Below are positions 1-7,254 of a DNA stretch of 12,178 nt, in pieces (within the stretch, counting starts at the first letter, position 1; each line of letters starts with the position of its first letter). The stretch is from Brevundimonas sp. UBA4609 (GTDB lineage: Bacteria > Pseudomonadota > Alphaproteobacteria > Caulobacterales > Caulobacteraceae). The notes under the pieces were generated by a model that saw only the letters and a program-made list of their open reading frames with translations, searched no databases and was not told the origin of the DNA. The stretch lies in assembly GCA_002386585.1 (NCBI GenBank), contig DGIZ01000081.1, forward strand, positions 1 through 12,178, given 5' to 3'. Made by a program: the position numbers and the translations under genes.

Positions 1-1119
1 CAGGCGCTGGACCGGCTGATCGCCCTGCGCGACCGGGCCGATCGGCTGGCGGGAGACTGGGCGGCCGTCGGCTTCGCCCCGGCCAAGCGGCCGCCGGTGC
101 GCCGCCTGCTCAACTCGCCCAAGGGCCGCGTCCGCTATTTCTGGCGCTCGTCCGCCGCCGTCGCCCATGCGCGGGCGACGGGTGGCAAGCTGATCTGGTG
201 GGCCGGCAAGGAGACCCCGCAGATCCGCGCCGCCGCCGACGCCTTCGAAGGCCCCGTCGTGCGCATGGAGGACGGCTTCATCCGTTCGCGCGGGCTGGGG
301 TCCGACTTCTTCGGCGCCCTGTCGGTCGCGCTGGACGATCAGGGCGTCTACTACGACCCGACCCGGCCCAGCCGTCTGGAGAGCCTGATCGAGGCGGGCG
401 AGCCCGCGCCGGATCAGGCCGCGCGGGCCGAAGCCCTGCGCGCCCGCGTGGTCAAGGCGGGCCTGTCGAAATACAATCTGAAGGGCGCGGGCGTTCCGGC
501 GCACTGGCCGAAAGACAGGCCGATCCTGCTGGTCGTGGGTCAGGTCGAGAACGACCGTTCGATCCTGATGGGCTGCGGGCCGGACCTGCGCACCAACTCC
601 GGTCTGGTGAAGGCGGCCCGCGCGGACCATCCCGAGGCCTTCCTGATCTATCGCAACCACCCGGACGTGACGGCGGGCAACCGCCCGGGCCTGCTGGACC
701 ATGCGGCGATGGAGGAGGTCGACGCCTCGGCTGACGATCTGGACATCATCGACTGCCTGAACGCCTGCGACCGGCTGGCGACCTTGACCTCCCTGACCGG
801 GTTCGAGGCCCTGATGCGGGGCAAGCCGGTCAGCGTCTACGGCCGCCCCTTCTATGCCGGATGGGGCCTGACCGACGACCGCCTGACGTTTGAGCGCCGC
901 ACCCGTCGCGCCAGCCTGCAAAGCCTGATCCACGCCGCCCTGATCGGCTATCCGGTCTACGTCACGCCGGACGGCTGGCCATGCGAGGCCGAGGATCTGG
1001 TCGAGGCCCTGATCGCCGCGCGCGACCACCCCCTGCCCGCCCCGCCGCGCGGCCGCATCAATCGCTGGTGGAGGGGCGTCAAGGCCAGTCTCGACCGCAG
1101 CCTTCCCCCGGCCTATTGA
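1..1119 (+). CDS. KpsC-type beta-Kdo transferase (capsular polysaccharide biosynthesis), 5' end outside the window
   Basis: The frame is open from the first base to the TGA at 1117-1119, giving 372 visible residues, so the gene starts upstream; the GTG at 97 is only an internal codon. The family (Capsule_synth, KpsC/KpsS; GT99-like in KpsC) adds beta-linked Kdo to the lipid anchor of capsule or related surface glycans on the cytoplasmic face of the inner membrane. Visible family motifs are MEDGFIRSRGLGS around residues 89-101, the DDxGVYYDPTRPSRLE block just after it, GQVENDRSI near 180, NHPDV near 219, and TSLTGFEALMRGKP from 263 followed by PFYAGWGLT ending at 291. The opening residues (GFAPAKRPPVRRLL) resemble the linker before a KpsC transferase domain, so the full protein may be longer or two-domain. 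No partner capsule-export gene is visible. The family is sure; the exact sugar is inferred. Confidence 0.85.
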   Translation, partial: QALDRLIALRDRADRLAGDWAAVGFAPAKRPPVRRLLNSPKGRVRYFWRSSAAVAHARATGGKLIWWAGKETPQIRAAADAFEGPVVRMEDGFIRSRGLGSDFFGALSVALDDQGVYYDPTRPSRLESLIEAGEPAPDQAARAEALRARVVKAGLSKYNLKGAGVPAHWPKDRPILLVVGQVENDRSILMGCGPDLRTNSGLVKAARADHPEAFLIYRNHPDVTAGNRPGLLDHAAMEEVDASADDLDIIDCLNACDRLATLTSLTGFEALMRGKPVSVYGRPFYAGWGLTDDRLTFERRTRRASLQSLIHAALIGYPVYVTPDGWPCEAEDLVEALIAARDHPLPAPPRGRINRWWRGVKASLDRSLPPAY

Positions 1120-1137
1120 GGAGGTTCGTCATCGCAA

Positions 1138-1268
1138 CGGACTGAGTCCGGCCCGCGAGGCGCCCGAACTTCGCCGCGAGGCGCCGACATAAGGCTTGTC
1201 GAGCGCCGGGGACTCCATGTTCCCTCATGCAGCGAGGCGCCGCGCGCCGAGCGTCAGGGAACCATACA
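1138..1268 (+). promoter_or_regulatory. Upstream region of the ketoacyl-ACP synthase: palindrome, direct repeats and two GAnTC sites
   Basis: Seen directly: a 13-bp palindrome CGGACTGAGTCCG at 1138-1150 whose centre is a GAGTC (CcrM-type) site; a second GAnTC site, GACTC, at 1211-1215; a 12-bp direct repeat CCGCGAGGCGCC at 1153-1164 and 1174-1185 (21 bp apart, two helical turns); and a third core copy GCGAGGCGCC at 1232-1241. An AGGGA ribosome-binding site at 1256-1260 lies 8 bases before the GTG start at 1269. No clear -35/-10 pair was recognised. A regulatory role for the repeats is inference. Confidence 0.4.
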
Positions 1269-2414
1269 GTGAAAAAAGCCGTCATCTCCGCCACCGGCCT
1301 GTTCACCCCGGAACAGTCGATCTCGAACGAGGAGCTGGTCGGCGCCTACAACGCCTGGGCCGAAGGCTGGAACGCCGCCAACGCCGAAGCCATCGCCGCC
1401 GGCGAGCTGGAGGCCAAGACGCCCTCGTCCGAAGCCTTCATCGAAAAGGCCTCGGGCATCAAGGCGCGCTACGTCATGGACAAGTCGGGGATCATCGACC
1501 CCGAGCGGATGTTGCCGCACCTGGCGGCGCGCGGCGATGACGAACTGTCGATCCTGGCCGAGATGGCGGTGAAGGCCGCTGAGGACGCCATCCGGGCCTG
1601 GGGCAAGCCGGTCAGCGAGATCGGCGCCGTCATCTGCGCCGCGTCGAACATGCAGCGCCCCTACCCCGCCATGGCTATCGAGGTGCAGCAGGCGCTGGGC
1701 ATCGAGGGCTTCGCCTTCGACATGAACGTGGCGTGCAGCTCCGCCACCTTCGGCATCAAGACGGCGGCGGACTTCGTGGCCTCCGGCTCGGTCAAGGCCG
1801 TGCTGATGGTGAACCCCGAGATCTGCTCGGCGCACCTGAACTTCAAGGATCGCGACAGCCACTTCATCTTCGGCGACGTCGCCACCGCCGTCATCATCGA
1901 GGCCGAGGACCAGGTTGGACCCGGCGGCTGGGACATTCTGGGCACCAAGCTGCAGACCAGCTTCTCGAACAACATCCGCAACAACTTCGGCTTCCTGAAC
2001 CGCGCCGCCCTGCCGACCGACGCCAACGAGCCGGTTTCGTCCGACGGCCTGACCGACAAGATGTTCGTCCAGCAGGGCCGCAAGGTCTTCAAGGAGGTGG
2101 TGCCGATGGTGTCGACCATGATCCTGGATCACGCCGCCGAGCTGAACCTGGACACGCAGGGGCTGAAGCGCCTGTGGCTGCACCAGGCCAACATCAACAT
2201 GAACACCCTGATCGGCAAGAAGGTGCTCGGCCGCGATCCCGAGCCCGAGGAGAACGTCATCATCTTGGACGACTACGCCAACACCTCCTCGGCGGGGTCG
2301 ATCATCGCCTTCCACCTGCACAATGACGGCTTTACGCCGGGCGACACGGGCCTGATCTGCAGTTTCGGCGCCGGCTATTCGGCGGGCACGGTTTTTGTGC
2401 AAAAGCGCCCATAA
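1269..2414 (+). CDS. Beta-ketoacyl-ACP synthase III family protein, beta-ketodecanoyl-ACP synthase type
   Basis: A 381-residue thiolase-fold condensing enzyme. FabH-family enzymes join an acyl-CoA to malonyl-ACP to start or feed fatty-acid synthesis in the cytoplasm. The nearest type I recognise is the Pseudomonas PA3286-like group, which uses octanoyl-CoA to make beta-ketodecanoyl-ACP. The triad is complete: Cys156 in NVACSSATFG, His305 in LWLHQANINMN and Asn338 in DDYANTSSAGS; a glycine-rich end (CSFGAGYSAG) follows. An extended region between about residues 20 and 65, rich in Ala/Glu and ending in EKASGIKARYVMDK, is typical of this subgroup and absent from short FabH. GTG at 1269 is chosen because AGGGA sits 8 bases upstream and the protein then starts at the conserved strand (KKAVISATGLFTPE); an in-frame ATG at 1227 lacks such a site. 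Substrate length is inferred. Confidence 0.88.
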   Translation: MKKAVISATGLFTPEQSISNEELVGAYNAWAEGWNAANAEAIAAGELEAKTPSSEAFIEKASGIKARYVMDKSGIIDPERMLPHLAARGDDELSILAEMAVKAAEDAIRAWGKPVSEIGAVICAASNMQRPYPAMAIEVQQALGIEGFAFDMNVACSSATFGIKTAADFVASGSVKAVLMVNPEICSAHLNFKDRDSHFIFGDVATAVIIEAEDQVGPGGWDILGTKLQTSFSNNIRNNFGFLNRAALPTDANEPVSSDGLTDKMFVQQGRKVFKEVVPMVSTMILDHAAELNLDTQGLKRLWLHQANINMNTLIGKKVLGRDPEPEENVIILDDYANTSSAGSIIAFHLHNDGFTPGDTGLICSFGAGYSAGTVFVQKRP

Positions 2415-2416
2415 AC

Positions 2417-2446
2417 CCGCCGAACAGGAATCATTATTTCCGGCGG
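2417..2446 (+). terminator. Hairpin after the ketoacyl-ACP synthase, possible weak terminator
   Basis: CCGCC (2417-2421) pairs with GGCGG (2442-2446), and GGAA (2427-2430) with TTCC (2438-2441), leaving a 5-base bulge and a 7-base loop. It starts 2 bases after the stop codon. No T-run follows, so it may only slow or protect the transcript. A GAATC (GAnTC) site lies in it at 2428-2432. Confidence 0.4.
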
Positions 2447-2512
2447 CGCTTGCACTGTTCGGAAATTTTTGCAAACCGTATCGCGTCGAGAAGCAGGGGG
2501 GACGGCGCCCGA

Positions 2513-2779
2513 ATGACTCAGACAGCTTTGCCTTGGGCTGAAAAACTCAGTGATCCGCTGGCGCACGACGTGGCCACGGTGTTGCAACGCATGGGCGGTT
2601 CGGCCCATCAGGACATGGTGATCAACTGCGTCGCGGCGCTGAAACGCCAACGCGGCGAGTCGGTGACTCAAGACCTCAAGATGAAGATCATCGAGGTGTT
2701 CGAACGCTATCGCGACTTCTTCATCCGCCCCTTCGGCGAAGGGTCGATGCGCTGGGCCCTGGCGCCGGGCGTCGCCTGA
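2513..2779 (+). CDS. Small conserved-looking protein of unknown function, possibly winged-helix
   Basis: An 88-residue protein. ATG at 2513 is preferred over the in-frame TTG at 2450 because a strong AGGGGGGA ribosome-binding site (2495-2502) lies 10 bases upstream. I do not recognise a named family with certainty. The layout is predicted helix (LAHDVATVLQRMGG), a short acidic/His turn (SAHQDMVINCVAALKRQRG), a second helix (LKMKIIEVFERYRDFF) and a beta-like tail FGEGSMRWAL. This is the pattern of a small winged helix, in which the final GxGSxRWxL would be the wing. It has no signal peptide or membrane segment and should be cytoplasmic. It lies 98 bases after the synthase gene on the same strand and runs towards a strong hairpin at 2807-2830. 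DNA binding is a guess from shape only. Confidence 0.7.
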   Translation: MTQTALPWAEKLSDPLAHDVATVLQRMGGSAHQDMVINCVAALKRQRGESVTQDLKMKIIEVFERYRDFFIRPFGEGSMRWALAPGVA

Positions 2780-2806
2780 CCGCCCAAAGAATCGACCAAC
2801 GAAAAA

Positions 2807-2830
2807 GGCCCGCTCCGACTGGAGCGGGCC
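2807..2830 (-). terminator. Rho-independent terminator between converging genes, best fitted to the minus strand
   Basis: A perfect 10-bp stem GGCCCGCTCC / GGAGCGGGCC with a 4-base loop. Read on the minus strand it is followed by TTTTTC, ending the beta-barrel gene at 2853. On the plus strand only a weaker TTCGTCATTT follows, but it can also stop the gene ending at 2779. Confidence 0.88.
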
Positions 2831-2852
2831 TTCGTCATTTCAGACCCTCTGC

Positions 2853-3380
2853 TTAGAAGCGGCGGATGTAGCTGACCGAATAGGCGTCAGCCTCGCCGCG
2901 ATCGTCGCGGAAGTCGCGGCGGGTCCAGTCGGCGCGGACGCCGTTGACGCCGTCCAGGTAGTAGTTGGCGCCGACGCCGTAGTTCCAGCTGTCGCCGCCG
3001 ACCTTGCTCTCGGCGCCGGCCAGTTCCTGCTTCAGTTCGGTGTGGCCGTAGCCGCCGCGCGCGAACAGCTCCAGCTTGTCGCCGACGGGATACTTGCCGA
3101 CGACATAGCCGGCGGCGTCCCACTCGTGCTTGATCTGACCGTCGACGCCGGCGACGGTGATGTCCTTGTCCTTGACCCCCACGCCGACCTCGGTCTCCAC
3201 GGCCAGGTAGCGGTTCAGGTTGACGCCCAGGCGGCCGGACACGGCGCCGGTCTGAGCCGCATCGCCTTCCATGTGCGTGTAACCCATCGAGCCATAACCG
3301 CGCGGTTCGGGATTTGATTGAGCAAACGCCGGAGCGGCGAGAACAGACATAGCGGCGGCGGCGAGAAGAACGTTACGCAT
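2853..3380 (-). CDS. Outer-membrane beta-barrel protein, copy 1 of a tandem pair
   Basis: A 175-residue small OmpA-like/OMP_b-brl barrel of the outer membrane. The signal peptide MRNVLLAAAAMSVLAAPAFA is followed by Gln21 (AFA|Q cleavage). The mature part alternates polar and hydrophobic residues in strands: GYGSMGYTHMEG, GAVSGRLGVNLNRYLAVETEVGVG, LFARGGYGHTEL and WNYGVGANYYLDG. The chain ends in Phe (YSVSYIRRF), the usual sorting signal for the BAM machinery. The start at 3380 is fixed by AAGGAG (3395-3390) 9 bases upstream; a longer frame to 3458 would bury the signal peptide. It is clearly paralogous to the gene at 3593-4126: signal peptide, LFARGGYG, SWNYGVGANYY and DWTRRDF are shared. Its function is unknown. 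The intergenic leader is highly structured and the gene has its own terminator, so it is probably expressed apart from its neighbour. Confidence 0.9.
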   Translation of the reverse strand: MRNVLLAAAAMSVLAAPAFAQSNPEPRGYGSMGYTHMEGDAAQTGAVSGRLGVNLNRYLAVETEVGVGVKDKDITVAGVDGQIKHEWDAAGYVVGKYPVGDKLELFARGGYGHTELKQELAGAESKVGGDSWNYGVGANYYLDGVNGVRADWTRRDFRDDRGEADAYSVSYIRRF

Positions 3381-3540
3381 TATTTCATACTCCTTAGATG
3401 ATGTGACTTCTTTGATCACATGCCCCATCCAAAGAAGCTTAAATGGTTGCGCCTGCATCCCTGTTCCATAGGCGCATCAACCACGAACGACGAAAGTTAC
3501 GTGAAAGACACATACGTCGTTACCTAAATGGCGCAAAAAG
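3381..3540 (-). promoter_or_regulatory. Structured leader/control region of the copy-1 beta-barrel gene
   Basis: About 160 non-coding bases hold four inverted repeats. They are ATGTGA/TCACAT (3401-3406, 3416-3421); CTTCTTTG/CAAAGAAG (3407-3414, 3430-3437), which uses bases inside the first one so both cannot form together; TGCGCCT/AGGCGCA (3448-3454, 3470-3476), extended by GGTT/AACC flanks (3445, 3482); and AACGACG/CGTCGTT (3486-3492, 3515-3521). The first lies only 5 bases upstream of the ribosome-binding site at 3390-3395 (minus strand). The transcription start is unknown, so these could be operators or RNA structure. No convincing -10/-35 pair was recognised. Confidence 0.5.
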
Positions 3541-3543
3541 AAA

Positions 3544-3570
3544 GGGCGCGCCCCGCCGGGGAGCGCGCCC
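3544..3570 (-). terminator. Rho-independent terminator of the copy-2 beta-barrel gene
   Basis: GGGCGCGC (3544-3551) pairs with GCGCGCCC (3563-3570), with an inner CCC/GGG pairing. On the minus strand the stem is followed by TTTCTTTTTG. It lies 22 bases after the stop of the gene at 3593. A second small repeat, GATCCG/CGGATC at 3575-3594, overlaps the stop codon. Confidence 0.82.
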
Positions 3571-3592
3571 AACCGATCCGCCGGGAATCGGA

Positions 3593-4126
3593 TCAGAAAC
3601 GACGGACGTAGTTGACCGAGTAGACGTCCACTTCGCCGCCGTCGTCGGTGAAGTCGCGACGGGTCCAGTCGCCGCGCAGGCCGTTCTGGCCGTCGAAGTA
3701 GTAGTTGGCGCCGACGCCGTAGTTCCAGCTTTCGCCGTCGGCCTTGCGCTCGACCCCGGCCAGTTCGGCCTTCATCTGGGTGGTGCCGTAGCCGCCGCGT
3801 GCGAACAGTTCGAAATTGGGCGTGACCGGAAACGTGCCGACCGCATAGGCGGCCAGGTCATAGTCGTGCTCGATCTTGCCCTGGGCCCCGGCGATGGTGA
3901 AGTCGTCGTCCTTCACCCCGATCGAGCCTTCGCCCTCGACGCCGAAATAGGGGTTGAACTTGGCCCCCAGGCGGCCGGTGACGGCGCCCAGGTCGCCATC
4001 CGAATGGTCCAGCTGCGAATAGCCGAGCGTGCCATAGTAGGTGGGACCGCCCGGCTGCACGACCTGGGCCGCAGCGGGAAGGGCGAATACAGAAAGGGCG
4101 GCGGCGGCGAGAATAACGTTACGCAT
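3593..4126 (-). CDS. Outer-membrane beta-barrel protein, copy 2 of a tandem pair
   Basis: A 177-residue paralogue of the gene at 2853-3380, with the same build: signal peptide MRNVILAAAALSVFALPAAA cut before Gln21, beta-strand-rich body (YYGTLGYSQLDH, GAVTGRLGAKFNPYFGVEGEG, FELFARGGYG, SWNYGVGANYYFDG), conserved DWTRRDF, and final Phe in YSVNYVRRF for outer-membrane insertion. ATG at 4126 is chosen because it gives the same N-terminus as copy 1. AAGGAG (4144-4139) is 12 bases upstream, slightly long, while the in-frame TTG at 4135 would leave only 3 bases. The mature loops are more acidic than in copy 1. Upstream, a short inverted repeat TGAGA/TCTCA lies at 4179-4194. No enzyme motif is visible; a structural, adhesion or transport role cannot be told from sequence. 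Confidence 0.9.
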   Translation of the reverse strand: MRNVILAAAALSVFALPAAAQVVQPGGPTYYGTLGYSQLDHSDGDLGAVTGRLGAKFNPYFGVEGEGSIGVKDDDFTIAGAQGKIEHDYDLAAYAVGTFPVTPNFELFARGGYGTTQMKAELAGVERKADGESWNYGVGANYYFDGQNGLRGDWTRRDFTDDGGEVDVYSVNYVRRF

Positions 4127-4298
4127 GAGCTTCAATCACTCCTTATTGCGATGAGCAGGACCGGCCTGACCACCTTGCTGAGAAACAAATCTCAAGCGCC
4201 CATAGCCGTTCCCTGTGCTTGAACGAGGGAGCGAGAACTGTGCGGGAGAAGGCACACACCGCGTTCCGTCAAGGGCGACTATTTCAGGGCATGAAAAA

Positions 4299-4318
4299 GG
4301 CGACCCTTTCGGGTCGCC
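4299..4318 (-). terminator. Rho-independent terminator of the PPDK gene
   Basis: The stem GGCGACCC / GGGTCGCC has a TTTC loop. On the minus strand it is followed by TTTTTCAT. It lies 27 bases past the PPDK stop codon and upstream of the copy-2 barrel gene on the same strand, so the two are likely separate transcripts. Confidence 0.87.
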
Positions 4319-4345
4319 CTTCTCTTGTCGACGATTGAAGGGGCC

Positions 4346-7036
4346 TCAGCGGTCCTTTTCGCGCTCCTCGCCCGAGCGCGCGCTCAGGGCGGCCTGGGCC
4401 GCCGCCAGACGAGCGATCGGCACGCGGTAGGGCGAGCAGGAGACGTAGTCGAGGCCAACCGTCTCGCAGAAGGCGATGGAGGCGGGATCGCCGCCATGCT
4501 CGCCGCAGATGCCCATCTTCATGCCCGGCTTGACCGCACGGCCGCGCTCCTCGGCGATGCGGATCAGGTCGCCCACGCCGCTCTGGTCCAGACGGACGAA
4601 GGGGTCGTTCTCGAAGATGCCCTTGTCCAGATAGGCCTGCAGGAAGTGGCCGGAATCGTCGCGGCTGATGCCGAAGGTCGTCTGCGTCAGGTCGTTGGTG
4701 CCGAAGCTGAAGAACTCGGCGTGCTCGGCCAGATCGGCGGCGCGCAGGGCGGCGCGTGGCAGTTCGACCATGGTGCCGACCAGGTAGTCCACGCTGTCGC
4801 CGGCGTCCGCGAAGACGGCCTTGGCCGTGCGGTCGGTCAGTTCGCGCAGATACTTCATCTCCAGACCCAGGGCGACCAACGGGTGCATGATCTCCGGGAT
4901 CGGGGCGACGCCCGAAGACGCCTTCACCTGCAGCGCCGCCTCGAGAATGGCCCGGACCTGCATCTCGTAGATTTCCGGATAGGCCACGCCCAGGCGGCAG
5001 CCGCGGTGGCCCAGCATGGGGTTGGTCTCATGCAGTTCGCGGGCGCGGCGCTTCAGCTTGGCCGCATCCAGACCTTGCGTCGCCGCCAGGGCGTCGATGT
5101 CGGCGTCGGTGTGCGGAATGAACTCGTGCAGCGGCGGGTCCAGCAGACGCACCGTCACCGGCAGGCCGCTCATGATGGTGAACAGCTCGACGAAGTCGGC
5201 CTTCTGGAACGGGGCGATCTTGGCCAGGGCCACGCGGCGGCCCGCCTCGTCGTCGGCCAGGATCATCTCGCGCACGGCGGCGATGCGAGCCTCGTCGAAG
5301 AACATGTGCTCGGTGCGCGACAGGCCGATGCCTTCGGCGCCGAAGCCGCGCGCGGTCTTGGCGTCCAGCGGCGTCTCGGCGTTGGCGCGGACCTTCAGGC
5401 GGCGAATGCCGTCGGCCCAGCCCATCAGGGTCTGGAAGTCGCCCGTCAGCTCCGGCTCGATCATGGCCACGGCGCCGTCCAGCACCTCGCCCTTGCCGCC
5501 GTCGATGGTGATGACCTCGCCCGCCTTGAAGGTGCGGCCGCGCGCGGTGAAGGTTCCAGCCTTCTCATTGATGGCGATCTCGCCCGCGCCCGAGACGCAG
5601 GGGCGCCCCATGCCGCGCGCCACGACCGCCGCGTGGCTGGTCATGCCGCCGCGCGCCGTGACGATGCCGCGCGCCGCGTGCATGCCGTGGATGTCTTCAG
5701 GGCTGGTCTCGTCACGGACCAGGATGACGGCGTCGCCCTGTTGGCCCAGACGTTCAGCCTCGTCAGCGTCGAAGACGATCTTGCCGGTCGCCGCGCCCGG
5801 CGAGGCGGGCAGGCCCGCCGCGACGACAGTGCGCGCCGCCTTGGCGTCCAGCGTCGGGTGCAGCAGCTGGTCCAGCGCGCCCGGCTCGACGCGGCTGACA
5901 GCCTCGTCCTGAGAAATCACGCCTTCGGAGGCCAGATCGACGGCGATCTTCAGCGCCGACTTGGCCGTGCGCTTGCCGTTGCGGGTCTGCAGCATCCACA
6001 GACGGCCCTGCTCGACCGTGAACTCGATGTCCTGCATGTCGCGGTAGTGGCTTTCCAGCCGCCCCACCACGTCGACGAACTGGGCGAAGACCTCGGGCAT
6101 GGCCTCTTCCATCGAGGGAGCCGTTTCGCCCATCTCCTCGCGGCCCGCCTTGGTCAGGGACTGCGGCGTGCGGATGCCCGCCACCACGTCCTCGCCCTGG
6201 GCGTTGATCAGGAACTCGCCGTACAGCCTGTTCTCGCCGGTCGAGGGGTTGCGGGTGAAGGCGACGCCGGTGGCCGAGGTCTCGCCCATGTTGCCGAACA
6301 CCATCGACTGGACGTTGACGGCCGTGCCCCAGCTTTCGGGGATGTCGTGCATGCGGCGATAGAATTTCGCCCGGTCGTTCATCCAGCTTTCGAACACGGC
6401 GCCGACGGCGCCCCACAGCTGGGCCTGCGGGTCCTGCGGGAAGGGCTTGCCCAGCTCACGCTCGACCAGGGCCTTGTAGTCCGCGACCACCTTCTCCCAG
6501 TTCTCGGCGGTCAGTTCGGTGTCGACCGAGACGCCCAGACGATCCTTGTGGTCGTCCAGCACCTCTTCGAAATAGTCGTGGCCCAGACCCAGAACCACGT
6601 TGGAGTACATGGTGATGAAGCGGCGATAGGAATCGAAGGCGAAGCGGCGGTCGCCCGACAGCTTGGCCAGACCCTCGACCGTCTGGTCGTTCAGGCCCAG
6701 GTTCAGGACGGTGTCCATCATGCCCGGCATGGAGGCGCGGGCGCCCGAGCGCACCGACACCAGCAGGGGATTGGCCGCGTCGCCGAAAGTCTTGCCCACC
6801 ACGCCCTCGACGTGGGCCAGGGCCGCCTTGACCTGATCGGTCAGGTCGGACGGATAGGTTTCCTGGTTGGCGTAATACCAGGTGCAGACCTCGGTGGTGA
6901 TGGTGAAGCCGGGCGGCACCGGCAGGCCGAGGGACGACATCTCTGCCAGGTTCGCCCCCTTGCCGCCCAGAAGGTTCTTCATCGACGCGTCGCCGTCGGC
7001 GGATCCGCCGCCGAAGCCGTACACCCACTTGGTCAT
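4346..7036 (-). CDS. ppdK: Pyruvate, phosphate dikinase
   Basis: An 896-residue cytoplasmic enzyme, close to the family's usual length, that interconverts pyruvate + ATP + Pi with PEP + AMP + PPi. It links glycolysis and gluconeogenesis. All three domains are present. The N-terminal ATP-grasp part has GGKGANLAEM (24-33), PPGFTITTE (41-49) and SVRSGARASMPGMMDT (94-109). The swivelling phosphohistidine domain has GGMTSHAAV with catalytic His468 and the neighbouring Thr466, the residue that PPDK regulatory proteins phosphorylate in other species. The C-terminal PEP/pyruvate barrel has GICGEHGGDP with acid/base Cys844. The His-Cys spacing equals that of the Clostridium enzyme. ATG 7036 is chosen for AGGAA at 7048-7044, 7 bases upstream, and the canonical MTKWVYGFGGGSA start; the frame extends to 7252 but that part is not family-like. 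No regulatory-protein gene is in the window. Confidence 0.97.
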   Translation of the reverse strand: MTKWVYGFGGGSADGDASMKNLLGGKGANLAEMSSLGLPVPPGFTITTEVCTWYYANQETYPSDLTDQVKAALAHVEGVVGKTFGDAANPLLVSVRSGARASMPGMMDTVLNLGLNDQTVEGLAKLSGDRRFAFDSYRRFITMYSNVVLGLGHDYFEEVLDDHKDRLGVSVDTELTAENWEKVVADYKALVERELGKPFPQDPQAQLWGAVGAVFESWMNDRAKFYRRMHDIPESWGTAVNVQSMVFGNMGETSATGVAFTRNPSTGENRLYGEFLINAQGEDVVAGIRTPQSLTKAGREEMGETAPSMEEAMPEVFAQFVDVVGRLESHYRDMQDIEFTVEQGRLWMLQTRNGKRTAKSALKIAVDLASEGVISQDEAVSRVEPGALDQLLHPTLDAKAARTVVAAGLPASPGAATGKIVFDADEAERLGQQGDAVILVRDETSPEDIHGMHAARGIVTARGGMTSHAAVVARGMGRPCVSGAGEIAINEKAGTFTARGRTFKAGEVITIDGGKGEVLDGAVAMIEPELTGDFQTLMGWADGIRRLKVRANAETPLDAKTARGFGAEGIGLSRTEHMFFDEARIAAVREMILADDEAGRRVALAKIAPFQKADFVELFTIMSGLPVTVRLLDPPLHEFIPHTDADIDALAATQGLDAAKLKRRARELHETNPMLGHRGCRLGVAYPEIYEMQVRAILEAALQVKASSGVAPIPEIMHPLVALGLEMKYLRELTDRTAKAVFADAGDSVDYLVGTMVELPRAALRAADLAEHAEFFSFGTNDLTQTTFGISRDDSGHFLQAYLDKGIFENDPFVRLDQSGVGDLIRIAEERGRAVKPGMKMGICGEHGGDPASIAFCETVGLDYVSCSPYRVPIARLAAAQAALSARSGEEREKDR

Positions 7037-7254
7037 TTCGTAGTTCCTGAACCGTGGTTTTGCGAGGTTGAGTCCCGCCTTATGCGGGGTTTCACTAGCG
7101 CGCTGCACCTGCGAAGGCGAGGCCGAAGGCGTAACAATCCGTGAGGGGATGTATCGTTTGGCGCCCCTGCCCTGCCCTAACCTCGTCCAAGCCCCGGAGC
7201 GGCCGAAGAAAAATGCCGGCTCCATATCAGATGCGGGCCTTGTCCTTTTCATCC
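7037..7254 (-). promoter_or_regulatory. Leader/promoter region of ppdK
   Basis: This is non-coding despite an open frame. A small hairpin CCCGC/GCGGG (7074-7078, 7084-7088, 5-base loop) stands about 40 bases before the start codon, and a GAGTC (GAnTC) site at 7070-7074 overlaps its base. I could not identify a convincing -35/-10 pair or a known riboswitch. Confidence 0.3.

Noticed and set aside
1254..2474. A 406-codon open frame on the minus strand over the ketoacyl-ACP synthase
   Set aside because: It has shadow composition (VQVEGDDRPRRGGVGVVVQDDD-like repeats), while the plus strand has the complete catalytic triad.
3401..3421. CRP/FNR-type site TGTGA...TCACA before the copy-1 barrel gene
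   Set aside because: The half-sites are 9 bases apart rather than 6, and the repeat sits next to the ribosome-binding site; kept only as an inverted repeat.
4133..4135. TTG start for the copy-2 barrel gene
   Set aside because: It would leave only 3 bases to AAGGAG; the ATG at 4126 gives the same N-terminus as the paralogue.
4325..7144. A 939-codon open frame on the plus strand
   Set aside because: It is the antisense shadow of PPDK; the low-complexity Ala/Gly/Arg/His/Gln/Val/Leu composition has no family motifs, while the minus strand carries all PPDK active-site residues.
7037..7252. N-terminal extension of PPDK by 72 residues
   Set aside because: The extra residues do not resemble any PPDK, and the ATG at 7036 has a ribosome-binding site and the family's usual N-terminus.
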